A stretch of 64,000 nucleotides of DNA from Chlorobium ferrooxidans DSM 13031 (GTDB lineage: Bacteria; Bacteroidota; Chlorobiia; Chlorobiales; Chlorobiaceae), in assembly GCF_000168715.1 (NCBI RefSeq), contig NZ_AASE01000001.1, positions 240,153 through 304,152 of the forward strand, read 5' to 3'. The position numbers and the translations under genes are program-made. This document shows, piece by piece, positions 55,588-64,000 of this stretch. The notes beneath the pieces were generated by a model. The model was not told where the DNA came from, did not search any database, and saw only the letters and a list, made by a program, of their open reading frames with translations. Each line of letters opens with the position of its first letter. Position 1 is the first letter of the stretch.

Positions 55588-56604
55588 ATGAGAGAACGAA
55601 CATCTGAAATAAGAGCTTACATGCTGAAGGCATGCAGGGACAGATCGCTCAATGTCGCCTCGGATGCTGCCAGAGAGTTCGGTATCTCAAGACAGGCTGC
55701 GCTGCGTCATCTGCATGCATTGGAAGAGGCCAGGCTTGTCAGGTCGGAGGGAACGAAGAATCTCAAGAGATCTTCACTTGCTGCCATTACAACGAACTCA
55801 TGGCGATTCAAGCTGGAGGGACTAAGAGAGGATATTGTCTGGCAGGAGTATATAGCCCCCCTGATTGTCAATCTGCCTCAAAATGTCCGTGAGATGTGGC
55901 AATACGGTGCAACAGAGATGATCAATAACGCTATAGAACACTCCGGCGGCATTTGGCTTACCATCAACTTTTCAAGAAACGCTCTGGATACAGAACTGGC
56001 GATTATTGACGATGGCGAAGGCATCTTTCACCGCATACAGCGATTAACCGGCCTCTATGATCCCCGTGAATCCATCCTCGAACTTGCAAAGGGAAAGATG
56101 ACCACAGATCCACAGCACCATTCCGGTGAAGGCATTTTTTTTACATCCAGAGCATTCGACAGATTCGTTATCATTTCAGGAAACCTTTTCTTCTCACACC
56201 AGACAGAGAAAGACGATTGGCTGATTGAGAGTGACGCGGATATGCCAGGCTCAACCATTCATCTCAGGCTGAGCAATTCCTGCCCTCGAACCATCAAGGA
56301 GATCTATGACGAATTTGCGGAGCCGGAGGAGTATGCATTCAATAAAACCCGGGTTCCGGTCAGGCTGGCCAGACATGAAGAGGAAAAGCTCGTCTCCAGA
56401 TCGCAGGCAAAAAGGCTTGTTTCGCGGTTCGAGAAGTTCAAAACCGTAATCCTCGACTTTGAAAAGGTGGATGAGATCGGGCAGGCATTTGCCGATGAGA
56501 TTTTCAGGGTCTTTGCCTTAGCACATCCGGCAGTAACACTTATCCCCGTTAATGCAACAGAAGAGGTGAACCAAATGATCAAAAGAGCGCTTGCCGTTAG
56601 ATAA
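55588..56604 (+). CDS. HTH - Bergerat ATPase - STAS-like (DUF4325) fusion regulator
   Basis: A 338-residue single-chain regulator of unknown target. Residues 5-65 are a winged HTH (ASDAAREFGISRQAALRHLH). About 90-230 is a GHKL/RsbW-like ATPase with N-box EMINNAIEHSGG, G1 IIDDGEGIF and G2 SGEGIFFTSRAF. About 255-335 is a DUF4325 STAS-like domain (SRSQAKRLVSRFEKFKTVIL, DEIGQAFADEIFRVFALAHP). No phospho-acceptor histidine box or membrane segment is seen. It resembles a partner-switching anti-sigma module joined to DNA binding. Four phased operator boxes precede it, and 30-bp direct repeats bracket it. Confidence 0.85.
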   Translation: MRERTSEIRAYMLKACRDRSLNVASDAAREFGISRQAALRHLHALEEARLVRSEGTKNLKRSSLAAITTNSWRFKLEGLREDIVWQEYIAPLIVNLPQNVREMWQYGATEMINNAIEHSGGIWLTINFSRNALDTELAIIDDGEGIFHRIQRLTGLYDPRESILELAKGKMTTDPQHHSGEGIFFTSRAFDRFVIISGNLFFSHQTEKDDWLIESDADMPGSTIHLRLSNSCPRTIKEIYDEFAEPEEYAFNKTRVPVRLARHEEEKLVSRSQAKRLVSRFEKFKTVILDFEKVDEIGQAFADEIFRVFALAHPAVTLIPVNATEEVNQMIKRALAVR

Positions 56605-56913
56605 CTCCATGAAGCAAGTCAAAAGCAGTCAGTACAGTATAAGTATTTCGACTCTGCCGGGGATAAAACAGTGAGTCACCGAAATGGCGGATCATGTTTG
56701 CATCTGTAAGCGGTGGGCCTGGGTACACACGAACTGATTCAGCTTGAATTTACCCGGAAATCATCGTTTTTCATATCCATTCTTTGTCACCCATTATTCC
56801 ACCAACTTGGTGCTTAGGCTTTAAGCAAATGAAACCAGCCTATCAATCAATGATCAATGAATAAGATTCGAAAAAATTTACTCTACACTATCTGGGACCA
56901 GTGAATGTTCGTC
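56605..56913. other. Non-coding region between convergent accessory genes
   Basis: Apart from the right copy of the 30-bp direct repeat, this 309-bp gap shows no gene. It is AT-rich, with no strong terminator visible to me between the regulator and the repeat-protein gene. Confidence 0.4.
56757..56786. repeat. 30-bp direct repeat, right copy
   Basis: GAAATCATCGTTTTTC then ATATCCATTCTTTG matches the copy at 55451 in 28 of 30 positions and has the same orientation, 1,306 bp apart. Confidence 0.8.
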
Positions 56914-58203
56914 CTATCTTTTAAAACTTTCGACATATCTTGTTAATACCCAGCCGGAACACGTATCTCCATTATCATATTGAACCATTACATGTGTCCA
57001 ATTTTTTTCCTTCCCCAGAAACACAACAATCTGCCCCAACCGCAACAAGTCTAATGTCTCGGACTTGACGAGAGGGTCGTTTCTCAGGCGGACATTATTC
57101 CCTGAGATAAACCGGAGGTTTTCTGAAGGTAACCCATGTAGATATGGAGCAACTTCTTTCAAAGTCTGCACTTTGCTAGTCGTCGAACCTGATACCCCTT
57201 GGATAAGTTCATTGACAAAAGGAGTTAACAGATTAGCTGAAATGCTGTTTAGTTGAGGAAGTACTATTTGTAAAAACGCGAATAATAGTAACATTTTTAA
57301 GGCAGAAGGAATGCGTGAAAATAATTCTGAAAACGCAGAGCTATTATCCACTGAAACCAAAGAGGCCAGGCCTGACTCAATCTCTTGAGTATCAAGCTCA
57401 TGAAGGTTCGCATATCCGTCCAAAACCAATTCTTGATTAATTAAGCTAACTGCAACTGAGAAGTTTTGTGAGTTTGACAAAGTCATAAATGAAGAGCTTA
57501 GAATCTCTTGCATATGCGTGGATGACTTCATAGCTTCGGAAATCACACTACCCGCTCCAACCATATCCCGTATCGACTGAGAGGACTTCATAACTTCAGA
57601 AATCGCTCTACAGGCTCCGACCATATCCTGTAGAGACTGAGCGTGCTTCATAGCTGCGGAAATCGCACTACCCGATCCAGCCATATCCCGTATCGACTGA
57701 GAGGCCTTCATAGCTTCAGAAATCACACTATTCGATCCAAACATATCCTGTACCGATTGAGAGGCTTTCATAGCTATGGAAAATGCACTATTCGATCCGT
57801 AGGTATCCTGTAGAGACTGAGCGTGCTTCATAGCTGCGGAAATCGCACTACTCGATCCGAACGAATCCTGTACCGACTGAGAGGCCTTCTTAGCTATGGA
57901 AAATGCACTATTCGATCCGTAGGTATCCTGTAGAGACTGAGCGTGCTTCATAGCTGCGGAAATCGCACTACTCGATCCGAACGAATCCTGTACCGACTGA
58001 GAGGCCTTCTTAGCTATGGAAAATGCACTATTCGATCCGTAGGTATCCTGTAGAGACTGAGCGTGCTTCATAGCTGCGGAAATCGCACTACTCGATCCGA
58101 ACGAATCCTGTACCGACTGAGCTCGCTTCATTAATTCGCTATTTAAGCTGGAGGCATCCAATCCTTCATTGGCTGATTCTTGATCATCATTTTTCTTCGA
58201 CAT
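56914..58203 (-). CDS. 20-residue-repeat protein with membrane segment and SH3-like C-terminus
   Basis: A 429-residue orphan. Residues 18-250 are about eleven or twelve copies of a 20-residue unit of the type AxxxxSAxSxAMKHAQSLQD, predicted to form regular amphipathic helices. A mixed region leads to a hydrophobic segment (LKMLLLFAFLQIVLPQL, about 312-328). The last 80 residues form a bacterial SH3-like domain (LRFISGNNVRLRNDPLVKSE, LGKEKNWTHVMVQYDNGDTC, GWVLTRYV). No signal peptide is present, so the topology is uncertain. The function is unknown. Confidence 0.75.
   Translation of the reverse strand: MSKKNDDQESANEGLDASSLNSELMKRAQSVQDSFGSSSAISAAMKHAQSLQDTYGSNSAFSIAKKASQSVQDSFGSSSAISAAMKHAQSLQDTYGSNSAFSIAKKASQSVQDSFGSSSAISAAMKHAQSLQDTYGSNSAFSIAMKASQSVQDMFGSNSVISEAMKASQSIRDMAGSGSAISAAMKHAQSLQDMVGACRAISEVMKSSQSIRDMVGAGSVISEAMKSSTHMQEILSSSFMTLSNSQNFSVAVSLINQELVLDGYANLHELDTQEIESGLASLVSVDNSSAFSELFSRIPSALKMLLLFAFLQIVLPQLNSISANLLTPFVNELIQGVSGSTTSKVQTLKEVAPYLHGLPSENLRFISGNNVRLRNDPLVKSETLDLLRLGQIVVFLGKEKNWTHVMVQYDNGDTCSGWVLTRYVESFKR
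57781..58121 (-). repeat. Near-perfect 120-bp tandem repeat inside the repeat-protein gene
   Basis: Positions 57781-57900 and 57901-58020 are identical base for base, and 58021-58121 repeats the first 101 bases. Each 120-bp unit encodes two 20-residue repeats. Outer units at 57541-57780 are diverged. The perfect identity points to very recent unit expansion. Confidence 0.95.
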
Positions 58204-58582
58204 ACCTGCTGTATGAATATTTTGGATTTAAAAAAATCTAACACGATAAGACTTATATGCTTTTGCAAAAAAAGCTGACAACTTGAAAATCACATCAACA
58301 GGGCTTTTTACTCTATGGCCCCCGTCTTCGAATATTATTCTCTGTCTCAGTGCCTGTGCGTTTAGCACTATCCCGGAAATACTTCTGTTAATGTAACTAA
58401 CAGCCTGAGGTTATCAAAAATATACACCATCACTGCTGGGTAAAATGGAGGAAGTGGGGTGCCGGATAAATCGGGAAAAAGATGTAAGTTTCAGCCAATT
58501 CGGTTTCGCACTCAAAACTACGACCACGATTTTGATGAATGAATTGGAGCAAGCAGGAGTTGTCTTCATGCGAGAGCAGACA
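58204..58582. other. Non-coding stretch upstream of the repeat-protein gene
   Basis: About 380 bp without a credible gene. It should contain the promoter for the leftward repeat-protein gene. The rightward frame 58445-58726 is mostly a translation of the following repeat element. Confidence 0.4.
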
Positions 58583-58738
58583 GGCACCTCTATTAATTGT
58601 CGTGAGCGTTTTTGTTTTAAAGCCCCGGAGGGGCGAAATATTGGTAGCGCAGTCCCGATGCAGTCGGGACTGCGAGAGGATTTCGAGCACCGCCCAACGA
58701 AGCAATCGAATCGCGCAATAAATTAATAGTGGTGACTT
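58583..58738 (+). repeat. Interspersed element upstream of mnmA (copy 5)
   Basis: The element opens GCACCTCTATTAATTGTCG and closes GCAATAAATTAATAGTGGTG, an imperfect inverted match. Inside are GCCCCGGAGGGGCGAAATAT with TTGGTAGCGCAG, a CCCGATGCAGTCGGG palindrome, and the core TTTCGAGCACCGCCC. The closing GTGGTG stands about five bases before the mnmA ATG and is its likely ribosome-binding site. Confidence 0.78.
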
Positions 58739-59824
58739 ATGGGCGAACAGAAGAAAGTTGTTGTCGGCATATCCGGTGGAGTGGACTCTGCCACAACCGC
58801 ATGCCTGCTGAAAAAAGCGGGCTATGCGGTTACGGGGCTGAATATTCGGGTGCTTGACTCCCTTGAGGATAGCCCATCGCTGCAGCCTTCGCCGCTCGTC
58901 ATCAGCGACCATCCTGATTTTCAGATTCCGGTGCTGACGCTCAACCTCAGCCGGAAGTTCAGGGATGACGTGATCACCTACTTTCATAACGACTACCTCG
59001 GGGGCCACACACCGAACCCCTGCATGGTCTGCAACAAGAAGATCAAGTGGTTCGGACTGTTTGAAGGGCTGAAACTGCTTGAAGCCGACTTTATCGCTAC
59101 CGGCCACTTTGCCTCCACCTCATTCAGCGACGGGCGCTACCGGCTCTACAAGGGCGTTGACCCGGAAAAGGATCAGAGTTATTTTCTCTGGATGCTCTCG
59201 CAGAGCGACCTCGCTAAAACCCTCCTGCCGCTCGGCGAGATGGTTAAACCCGAGGTTCGCAGGCTAGCCCGTGAATTCGGTGTCAGGGCTGCGGAGAAAA
59301 AGGAGAGTCAGGAGATCTGCTTTGTCCCGCAGGACGACTACTGCAGCTATCTGGAGGGCGCTATCCCGGGCCTTGCCGAAAAGGTTTCAGGCGGTGAGAT
59401 TGTTGACGAAGCGGGCACCGTCATCGGCAAACACCGGGGCTACCCCTTCTACACCATCGGCCAACGGCGCGGTCTCGGCGTTGCTGCCAAGGTTCCGCTC
59501 TATGTCACCGAAATTGACCCGGAGCACAACCGTATCCATGTCGGCCAGAAGTCAGCGCTTGAAACACGAAAGCTTGTCGCTTCAGGGCTCAACTGGATCG
59601 GCATCGATGGAGTGAACGCGCCAGTCACTGCTCTGGGTAAAATCCGCTATCGGGATAAAGAGACCCCGTGCACCATTGAGCCGCTCGCAGACAATGAAGT
59701 GGCTGTTGCATTCGACGCACCAAAAAGCGGCGTTTCAACCGGTCAGGCCGCGGTCTTCTACCGGGAGAGCGAGGTACTCGGCGGAGGATTCATCACCAAA
59801 GTCATACACGATATAAATCAGTAA
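58739..59824 (+). CDS. mnmA: tRNA-specific 2-thiouridylase MnmA
   Basis: MnmA puts sulfur on U34 of tRNA-Lys, -Glu and -Gln. The 361-residue protein has the PP-loop GISGGVDSATTACLLKKAGY, the first catalytic cysteine in PNPCMVCNKKIKW, KDQSYFLW, and the second cysteine in SQEICFVPQDDY. GQRRGLGVA and the C-terminal barrel are typical. The ATG directly follows an interspersed element. The esterase gene begins 17 bp after its stop. Confidence 0.96.
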   Translation: MGEQKKVVVGISGGVDSATTACLLKKAGYAVTGLNIRVLDSLEDSPSLQPSPLVISDHPDFQIPVLTLNLSRKFRDDVITYFHNDYLGGHTPNPCMVCNKKIKWFGLFEGLKLLEADFIATGHFASTSFSDGRYRLYKGVDPEKDQSYFLWMLSQSDLAKTLLPLGEMVKPEVRRLAREFGVRAAEKKESQEICFVPQDDYCSYLEGAIPGLAEKVSGGEIVDEAGTVIGKHRGYPFYTIGQRRGLGVAAKVPLYVTEIDPEHNRIHVGQKSALETRKLVASGLNWIGIDGVNAPVTALGKIRYRDKETPCTIEPLADNEVAVAFDAPKSGVSTGQAAVFYRESEVLGGGFITKVIHDINQ

Positions 59825-59841
59825 AACGGCAATCTTATATT

Positions 59842-60501
59842 ATGCTTCAACGAAAAGAGCTCTCCCTCTCCTACATGGAACAGGCTCCGGAGACACCGGA
59901 AAATGCACCACTCGTTCTTATGCTGCATGGCTACGGCAGCAATGAAAAAGATCTGATCCAGATCGCTCCCGCGCTTCCGCCAGAGTTCCGCTACATCAGT
60001 GCACGGGCGCCCCAGGTTATGGATTACGGCATGTACGGATGGTTTCCGCTTGAGTTCACCCCAAACGGCATCATTGTCGACCATGCTGCTGCAGAGCGGG
60101 CCCTGCATCAACTGATCGGCTTCGTCAGAGAGCTGATCGAGGAGTACCGTCCGGCAGGAGAGCAGGTGTTTCTTATGGGATTCAGTCAGGGCACGGTAAT
60201 GAGCTACCTGACCGCATTCAATGCACCTGAACTGCTGCACGGTGTGATTGCGCTCAGCGGTCAGCTCCCCGAAAAAAACATGCCGACCGAAAAAGCCTCT
60301 CCATTGCTCCGCAAGCTCCCCTTTCTCGTGATGCACGGACTCTTTGACGAAGTGCTGCCGATAGCCAAGGGGCGAGCCGCAAATGCATGGCTCGAAGAGC
60401 ATGTGGATGAGTTGATCTATCGCGAGTATCCGATAGCACACCAGATTTCGGACAGTGGGATAGAACTGATCCGCTCATGGCTTTCAGCGCACCGTGATTA
60501 A
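59842..60501 (+). CDS. Phospholipase/carboxylesterase family hydrolase
   Basis: A 219-residue cytoplasmic alpha/beta hydrolase of the Abhydrolase_2 group. The nucleophile serine lies in LMGFSQGTVMSYL, the aspartate in HGLFDEVLPIAKG and the histidine in YPIAHQISDSGI. The N-terminal LMLHGYGSNEKDLIQIAPAL is also typical. Natural esters are unknown. It probably shares a transcript with mnmA. Its TAA falls in the first bases of the repeat element that follows. Confidence 0.9.
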   Translation: MLQRKELSLSYMEQAPETPENAPLVLMLHGYGSNEKDLIQIAPALPPEFRYISARAPQVMDYGMYGWFPLEFTPNGIIVDHAAAERALHQLIGFVRELIEEYRPAGEQVFLMGFSQGTVMSYLTAFNAPELLHGVIALSGQLPEKNMPTEKASPLLRKLPFLVMHGLFDEVLPIAKGRAANAWLEEHVDELIYREYPIAHQISDSGIELIRSWLSAHRD

Positions 60502-60596
60502 TTTGTTCCGCAGTACGATGACTGCGCGGTCCCGACGGGTCGGGACTGTGCTACCAACATGTCGCCCCTCCGGGGCTTGATCAGAGAGTGCACCGG
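60492..60596. repeat. Interspersed element downstream of the esterase (copy 6)
   Basis: GCACCGTGATTAATTTGTTC opens it and GAGAGTGCACC closes it. Inside are the palindrome GGTCCCGACGGGTCGGGAC and the hairpin repeat CTACCAACATGTCGCC with CCTCCGGGGCTTGA (60551-60580). It is an inverted relative of the copy upstream of dtd. It supplies the esterase stop codon. Confidence 0.7.
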
Positions 60597-60650
60597 AACG
60601 TGAGTAAAATCTGTGCATTCGTCACTGCCGGAGCGAACAGATTTATAGAG

Positions 60651-60670
60651 TTAATCGTATATTGGCAACC
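60651..60670 (+). promoter_or_regulatory. Putative promoter box for metH
   Basis: CGTATATTGGCAAC, about 42-56 bp before the metH ATG, resembles the boxes at thyX, surE and rpmE. The 200-bp leader shows no clear cobalamin riboswitch. Confidence 0.35.
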
Positions 60671-60710
60671 TGTATCCTCTTTTTCAAAAAAACGCAGTCA
60701 TGCATAAAGA

Positions 60711-63700
60711 ATGAAAGAAACTCTCTTTACCCTGCTCGAAAAGCGTATCCTTGTTCTCGATGGTGCAATGGGCACCATGATCCAGCGCCATAAATTACAG
60801 GAAGAGGACTACCGGGGCTCGCGGTTTGCAACCCACTCGCATCCGCTCATGGGAAACAACGATATACTGGTTCTCACACGGCCCGACATCATCTATGCAC
60901 TGCACTGCGACTTTCTTGAAGCAGGTTCAGACATTATAGAGACCAACACCTTCAATGCCAATCCGATCTCCCAGTCAGACTACAGTGCCGAACATCTGGT
61001 AAGGGAGCTGAATGTCGAAGCGGCTAAACTGGCAAGAAAAGCGGCGGATGAGTATACCGCCAGAACACCCGATAAACCAAGATTTGTAGCCGGATCCATA
61101 GGGCCTACCAACAAAACCCTCTCGATGTCGCCGGATGTCAACAATCCGGGATACCGGGCTGTCAGCTTCGAGGAGGTGGTCGATAACTACACCCTCCAGC
61201 TCGAAGGGCTCATGGAGGTCGGCGTCGATATGCTGCTCGTTGAAACCGTCTTTGATACCCTGAACTGCAAGGCGGCACTCTTTTCGATCGAAGAGTTCTT
61301 CAATCGCACCGGAGTGCGTATCCCGGTCATGGTCTCCGGAACCGTCGTGGATGCAAGCGGTCGTACCCTCTCCGGCCAGACCACCGAAGCCTTCTGGATC
61401 TCTATCGCCCACATGCCCGACCTGCTCTCCATCGGCCTGAACTGTGCCCTTGGTTCAAAGCAGATGCGCCCCTTTATCGAGTCAATCTCAGGCATTGCCG
61501 AAAGTCTGGTGAGCGTTTATCCGAATGCGGGTCTGCCCAACGAGTTCGGAGAGTATGACGACTCACCGGAGTATATGGCCGCCCAGATCGCCGACTTTGC
61601 CACCTCAGGATTTGTCAATATTGTCGGAGGATGCTGCGGCACCACCCCCCAGCATATCAAGGCGATTGCCGAAGCGGTCAAAGGGCTGACTCCGCGCCAG
61701 CGACCCGTAAAAAAGCATGAGCTGCAGCTCTCCGGTCTTGAACCGCTCTTTGTCAACAGCACCACCGGCTTCATCAACGTCGGCGAACGCACCAATGTAA
61801 CCGGCTCCAAAAAATTCGCACGCCTCATCAAGGAGGGCAACTACGACGAAGCGCTCTCGATTGCCCGCCAGCAGGTGGAGAGCGGCGCACAGGTGATTGA
61901 CGTCAACGTTGATGAGGGAATGCTTGAGAGCGAAAAGGTGATGAAAGAGTTCCTCAACCTGATCGCCTCCGAACCCGAAATCTCCCGTGTTCCGGTGATG
62001 ATTGACAGTTCGAAATGGTCGGTTATAGAAAACGGCCTCCAGTGCGTTCAGGGCAAAAGCATCGTCAACTCCATCAGTCTCAAGGAGGGCGAGGAGCTTT
62101 TCAAAGAGAGAGCCCGCAAGGTACTGCAGTATGGCGCCGCAACTGTTGTGATGGCTTTTGATGAAAAGGGACAGGCGGACAGCCTGGAGCGTCGCAAGGA
62201 GATCTGCAAGCGGGCCTACGATATTCTGGTCAATGAAGTGGGCTTTCCGCCTGAAGATATTATTTTCGACCCCAATGTGCTGACCGTTGCCACCGGTATC
62301 GAGGAGCACAACAACTACGCCGTTGACTTTATCGAGTCGGTCCGCTGGATCAAAGAGAACCTTCCCTTTGCAAAAGTTTCCGGAGGCATCAGCAACGTCT
62401 CCTTCTCTTTCCGGGGCAACGAACCGGTCAGGGAGGCGATGCATGCGGCATTCCTCTACCACGCCATCAAAGCCGGGCTCAATATGGGCATCGTCAATGC
62501 CGGCCAGCTTGCCATCTATGAGGATATTGAACCGGAGCTGCTGCTGCGTGTTGAAGATGTGCTGCTCAACCGCCGTGAGGATGCTACCGAACGGCTGGTG
62601 AGTTTTGCCGAAACCATCCAGGGTGGCGGCGAGAAAATTGAAGCAAAAGCAGCCGAGTGGCGGAATGCTCCCGTTGAAGAGCGGCTCCGCCATGCTCTGA
62701 TCAAGGGCATTGTCGAGTTTATTGAAGAGGATACCGAAGAGGCCCGCCAGCTCTACCCGAGCCCGCTCCAGGTTATTGAAGGGCCACTGATGAACGGCAT
62801 GAACGCCATCGGTGATCTCTTTGCCGAGGGCAAGATGTTCCTGCCGCAGGTGGTCAAAAGTGCCCGAGTCATGAAACGCTCGGTAGCCTGCCTCATCCCC
62901 TACATTGAAGAGGAGAAAGCCAAAAATAAGGACACCCGTGCCGCAGCAAAAATATTGCTTGCGACGGTCAAGGGTGACGTGCATGATATCGGCAAGAACA
63001 TTGTAGCCGTTGTGCTCGCCTGCAACAACTACGAGGTCGTTGATATCGGTGTCATGATGCCGTGCGAAAAGATCCTTGAAGCCGTGGAGCGTGAAAAAGC
63101 CGACCTGCTCGGGCTGAGCGGACTCATCACCCCGTCGCTTGACGAGATGGTGCATGTGGCTCGTGAAATGGAGCGGCTCGGCATGAAGATTCCTCTGCTC
63201 ATCGGAGGTGCCACCACCTCAAGAATGCACACTGCGGTGAAAATTGCGCCGGTCTACTCCGGAGCAGTCGTTCAGGTGCTTGATGCATCCCGGAGTGTTC
63301 CGGTAGTCAACAGCCTGCTCAATCCTGCACTCAGCCCGGATTACATCGCAAAACTGAAGGAGGAGCAGGCCGGACTGCGGGAGAGCCATGCTTCACGTTC
63401 ATCGGCAAAAAGCTATATCCCGCTCTCCGCAGCCCGAAGCAACACCCCTTCGCTCAAGTGGGACAGTGCTTCCGTCTACAAACCGCTCAAACCGGGCATC
63501 ACCCTGCTTGAAGATGTGACAGTTGAAGCGTTGCGCCCCTATATTGACTGGACTCCGTTTTTCATGGCGTGGGAGCTGCATGGCCGCTACCCGCAGATTC
63601 TTGGCGACGCGAAGTACGGGGTTGAGGCAACAAAACTCTTCAACGATGCTGAAACCCTGCTCGACAGAATAGCAGGCGAACAGATGCTCGGACTGAAAGG

Positions 63701-64000
63701 TGTTGCCGGTATCTTCCCAGCCAACAGCACAGGGGATGACATTGCGGTCTACAGTGACGAAAGCCGCACAACCACTCTCGCAACCCTCCACACGCTCCGC
63801 CAGCAGGAGAAAAAAGCGGGCGGCGAACCAAACCTTGCGCTTGCCGATTTCGTCGCGCCCGTCAATTCAGGAGTGAAAGATTACATTGGCGGTTTTGCCG
63901 TTACCGCAGGTCTCGGAATTGAAAAAGCGCTCAAACAGTTCAGCCTGGAGCAGGACGACTATCACAAAATCATGACACAGGCACTTGCCGACCGGCTGGC
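60711..64000 (+). CDS. metH: Cobalamin-dependent methionine synthase (cut by window edge)
   Basis: MetH transfers a methyl group from methyl-tetrahydrofolate through cobalamin to homocysteine. About 1,097 codons are present of roughly 1,230. Domains in order: homocysteine-binding barrel ([10 protein letters not shown] near the start, zinc cysteines in GLNCALG and VGGCCGTTP); pterin domain ([26 protein letters not shown]); cobalamin cap and Rossmann domain with VHDIGKNIV near residue 760, where the histidine binds cobalt; then the AdoMet reactivation domain, which runs off the edge. The start is ATG 60711, since the earlier ATG at 60700 stops after four codons. Confidence 0.97.
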   Translation, partial: MKETLFTLLEKRILVLDGAMGTMIQRHKLQEEDYRGSRFATHSHPLMGNNDILVLTRPDIIYALHCDFLEAGSDIIETNTFNANPISQSDYSAEHLVRELNVEAAKLARKAADEYTARTPDKPRFVAGSIGPTNKTLSMSPDVNNPGYRAVSFEEVVDNYTLQLEGLMEVGVDMLLVETVFDTLNCKAALFSIEEFFNRTGVRIPVMVSGTVVDASGRTLSGQTTEAFWISIAHMPDLLSIGLNCALGSKQMRPFIESISGIAESLVSVYPNAGLPNEFGEYDDSPEYMAAQIADFATSGFVNIVGGCCGTTPQHIKAIAEAVKGLTPRQRPVKKHELQLSGLEPLFVNSTTGFINVGERTNVTGSKKFARLIKEGNYDEALSIARQQVESGAQVIDVNVDEGMLESEKVMKEFLNLIASEPEISRVPVMIDSSKWSVIENGLQCVQGKSIVNSISLKEGEELFKERARKVLQYGAATVVMAFDEKGQADSLERRKEICKRAYDILVNEVGFPPEDIIFDPNVLTVATGIEEHNNYAVDFIESVRWIKENLPFAKVSGGISNVSFSFRGNEPVREAMHAAFLYHAIKAGLNMGIVNAGQLAIYEDIEPELLLRVEDVLLNRREDATERLVSFAETIQGGGEKIEAKAAEWRNAPVEERLRHALIKGIVEFIEEDTEEARQLYPSPLQVIEGPLMNGMNAIGDLFAEGKMFLPQVVKSARVMKRSVACLIPYIEEEKAKNKDTRAAAKILLATVKGDVHDIGKNIVAVVLACNNYEVVDIGVMMPCEKILEAVEREKADLLGLSGLITPSLDEMVHVAREMERLGMKIPLLIGGATTSRMHTAVKIAPVYSGAVVQVLDASRSVPVVNSLLNPALSPDYIAKLKEEQAGLRESHASRSSAKSYIPLSAARSNTPSLKWDSASVYKPLKPGITLLEDVTVEALRPYIDWTPFFMAWELHGRYPQILGDAKYGVEATKLFNDAETLLDRIAGEQMLGLKGVAGIFPANSTGDDIAVYSDESRTTTLATLHTLRQQEKKAGGEPNLALADFVAPVNSGVKDYIGGFAVTAGLGIEKALKQFSLEQDDYHKIMTQALADRL

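Noticed and set aside
57541..58121. Regular 60/120-bp repeats considered as a CRISPR array
   Set aside because: The repeats are contiguous, lack variable spacers, keep a coding frame and encode a 20-residue protein repeat. No cas genes are nearby.
58430..59107. Leftward 225-codon frame across the element and the mnmA start
   Set aside because: It translates the complement of a repeat element and of conserved mnmA codons.
60502..60710. Possible cobalamin riboswitch before metH
   Set aside because: Most of the leader is an interspersed repeat, and I could not see the conserved B12-box pattern.
61605..63155. Leftward 516-codon open frame opposite metH
   Set aside because: It is fully antisense to conserved MetH domains, its composition is that of a complement frame, and it resembles no protein.

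Overview
The window looks like the chromosome of a green sulfur bacterium (Chlorobi, Chlorobiaceae; Chlorobium or a close relative). The best marker is bchY, a bacteriochlorophyll-specific chlorophyllide reductase subunit. Supporting signs are a Bacteroidetes/Chlorobi-type GlmU-like enzyme, bacillithiol synthesis (bshC), a complete menaquinone set menF-D-H-B-C-E, LPS synthesis (kdsB), and promoter-like boxes of the form TGTATATTTGCAC. No phage, plasmid or CRISPR locus is present. Most of the window is compact housekeeping DNA, with accessory patches placed between operons.

Layout. 1-14.4 kb: valS (cut by the left edge), clpP, thyX, accD, a patatin-Omp85 protein, surE-bshC, a small XRE regulator, a haem-binding c-type protein, a LOG protein, trpG/pabA, a GlmU-like enzyme, a lipid kinase, and a low-molecular-weight phosphatase with no ordinary start codon. 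14.6-16.7 kb: two paralogous coiled-coil/LuxR-type regulators. 16.7-22.3 kb: recG-rsgA-aldehyde dehydrogenase leftward, rpmE-frr rightward. 22.4-26.6 kb: an accessory envelope locus, with a predicted outer-membrane barrel, a five-Ig-repeat protein ending in an Lcl_C (DUF1566) domain, and an IS4 transposase remnant fused in frame to the barrel ORF. 27.2-36.5 kb: bchY with an HU-SPOR envelope protein, xseA, a second Lcl_C protein, dtd-kdsB, gatC-yggU, citrate synthase, tRNA-Asp, a NYN protein and a metal-binding HMA protein. 36.7-47.9 kb: a TPR lipoprotein, then the menaquinone genes, split by about 3 kb carrying a UbiA prenyltransferase, a toxin-antitoxin pair and small orphan genes. 47.9-53.2 kb: dapB, parA-parB, an alkyladenine glycosylase and mgtE. 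53.2-58.7 kb: an orphan nucleotidyltransferase, ETF-quinone oxidoreductase, an HTH/ATPase/STAS-like regulator behind four phased GTTGTCAAC boxes, and a 20-residue-repeat SH3-like protein. 58.7-64 kb: mnmA, an esterase and metH (cut by the right edge).

Two interspersed repeat families cross the whole window. One is a roughly 60-160 bp element, some copies with terminal inverted repeats. It sits at gene edges and appears to supply ribosome-binding sites for dtd, mnmA and an MNT gene. The other is a short CCTCCGG hairpin repeat, which forms the end of menE and covers the false first ATG of menH. The most novel-looking unit is the regulator at 55.6 kb: it joins a DNA-binding domain, an RsbW-like ATPase and a STAS-like domain in one chain, has its own phased operator array, and is bracketed by 30-bp direct repeats.
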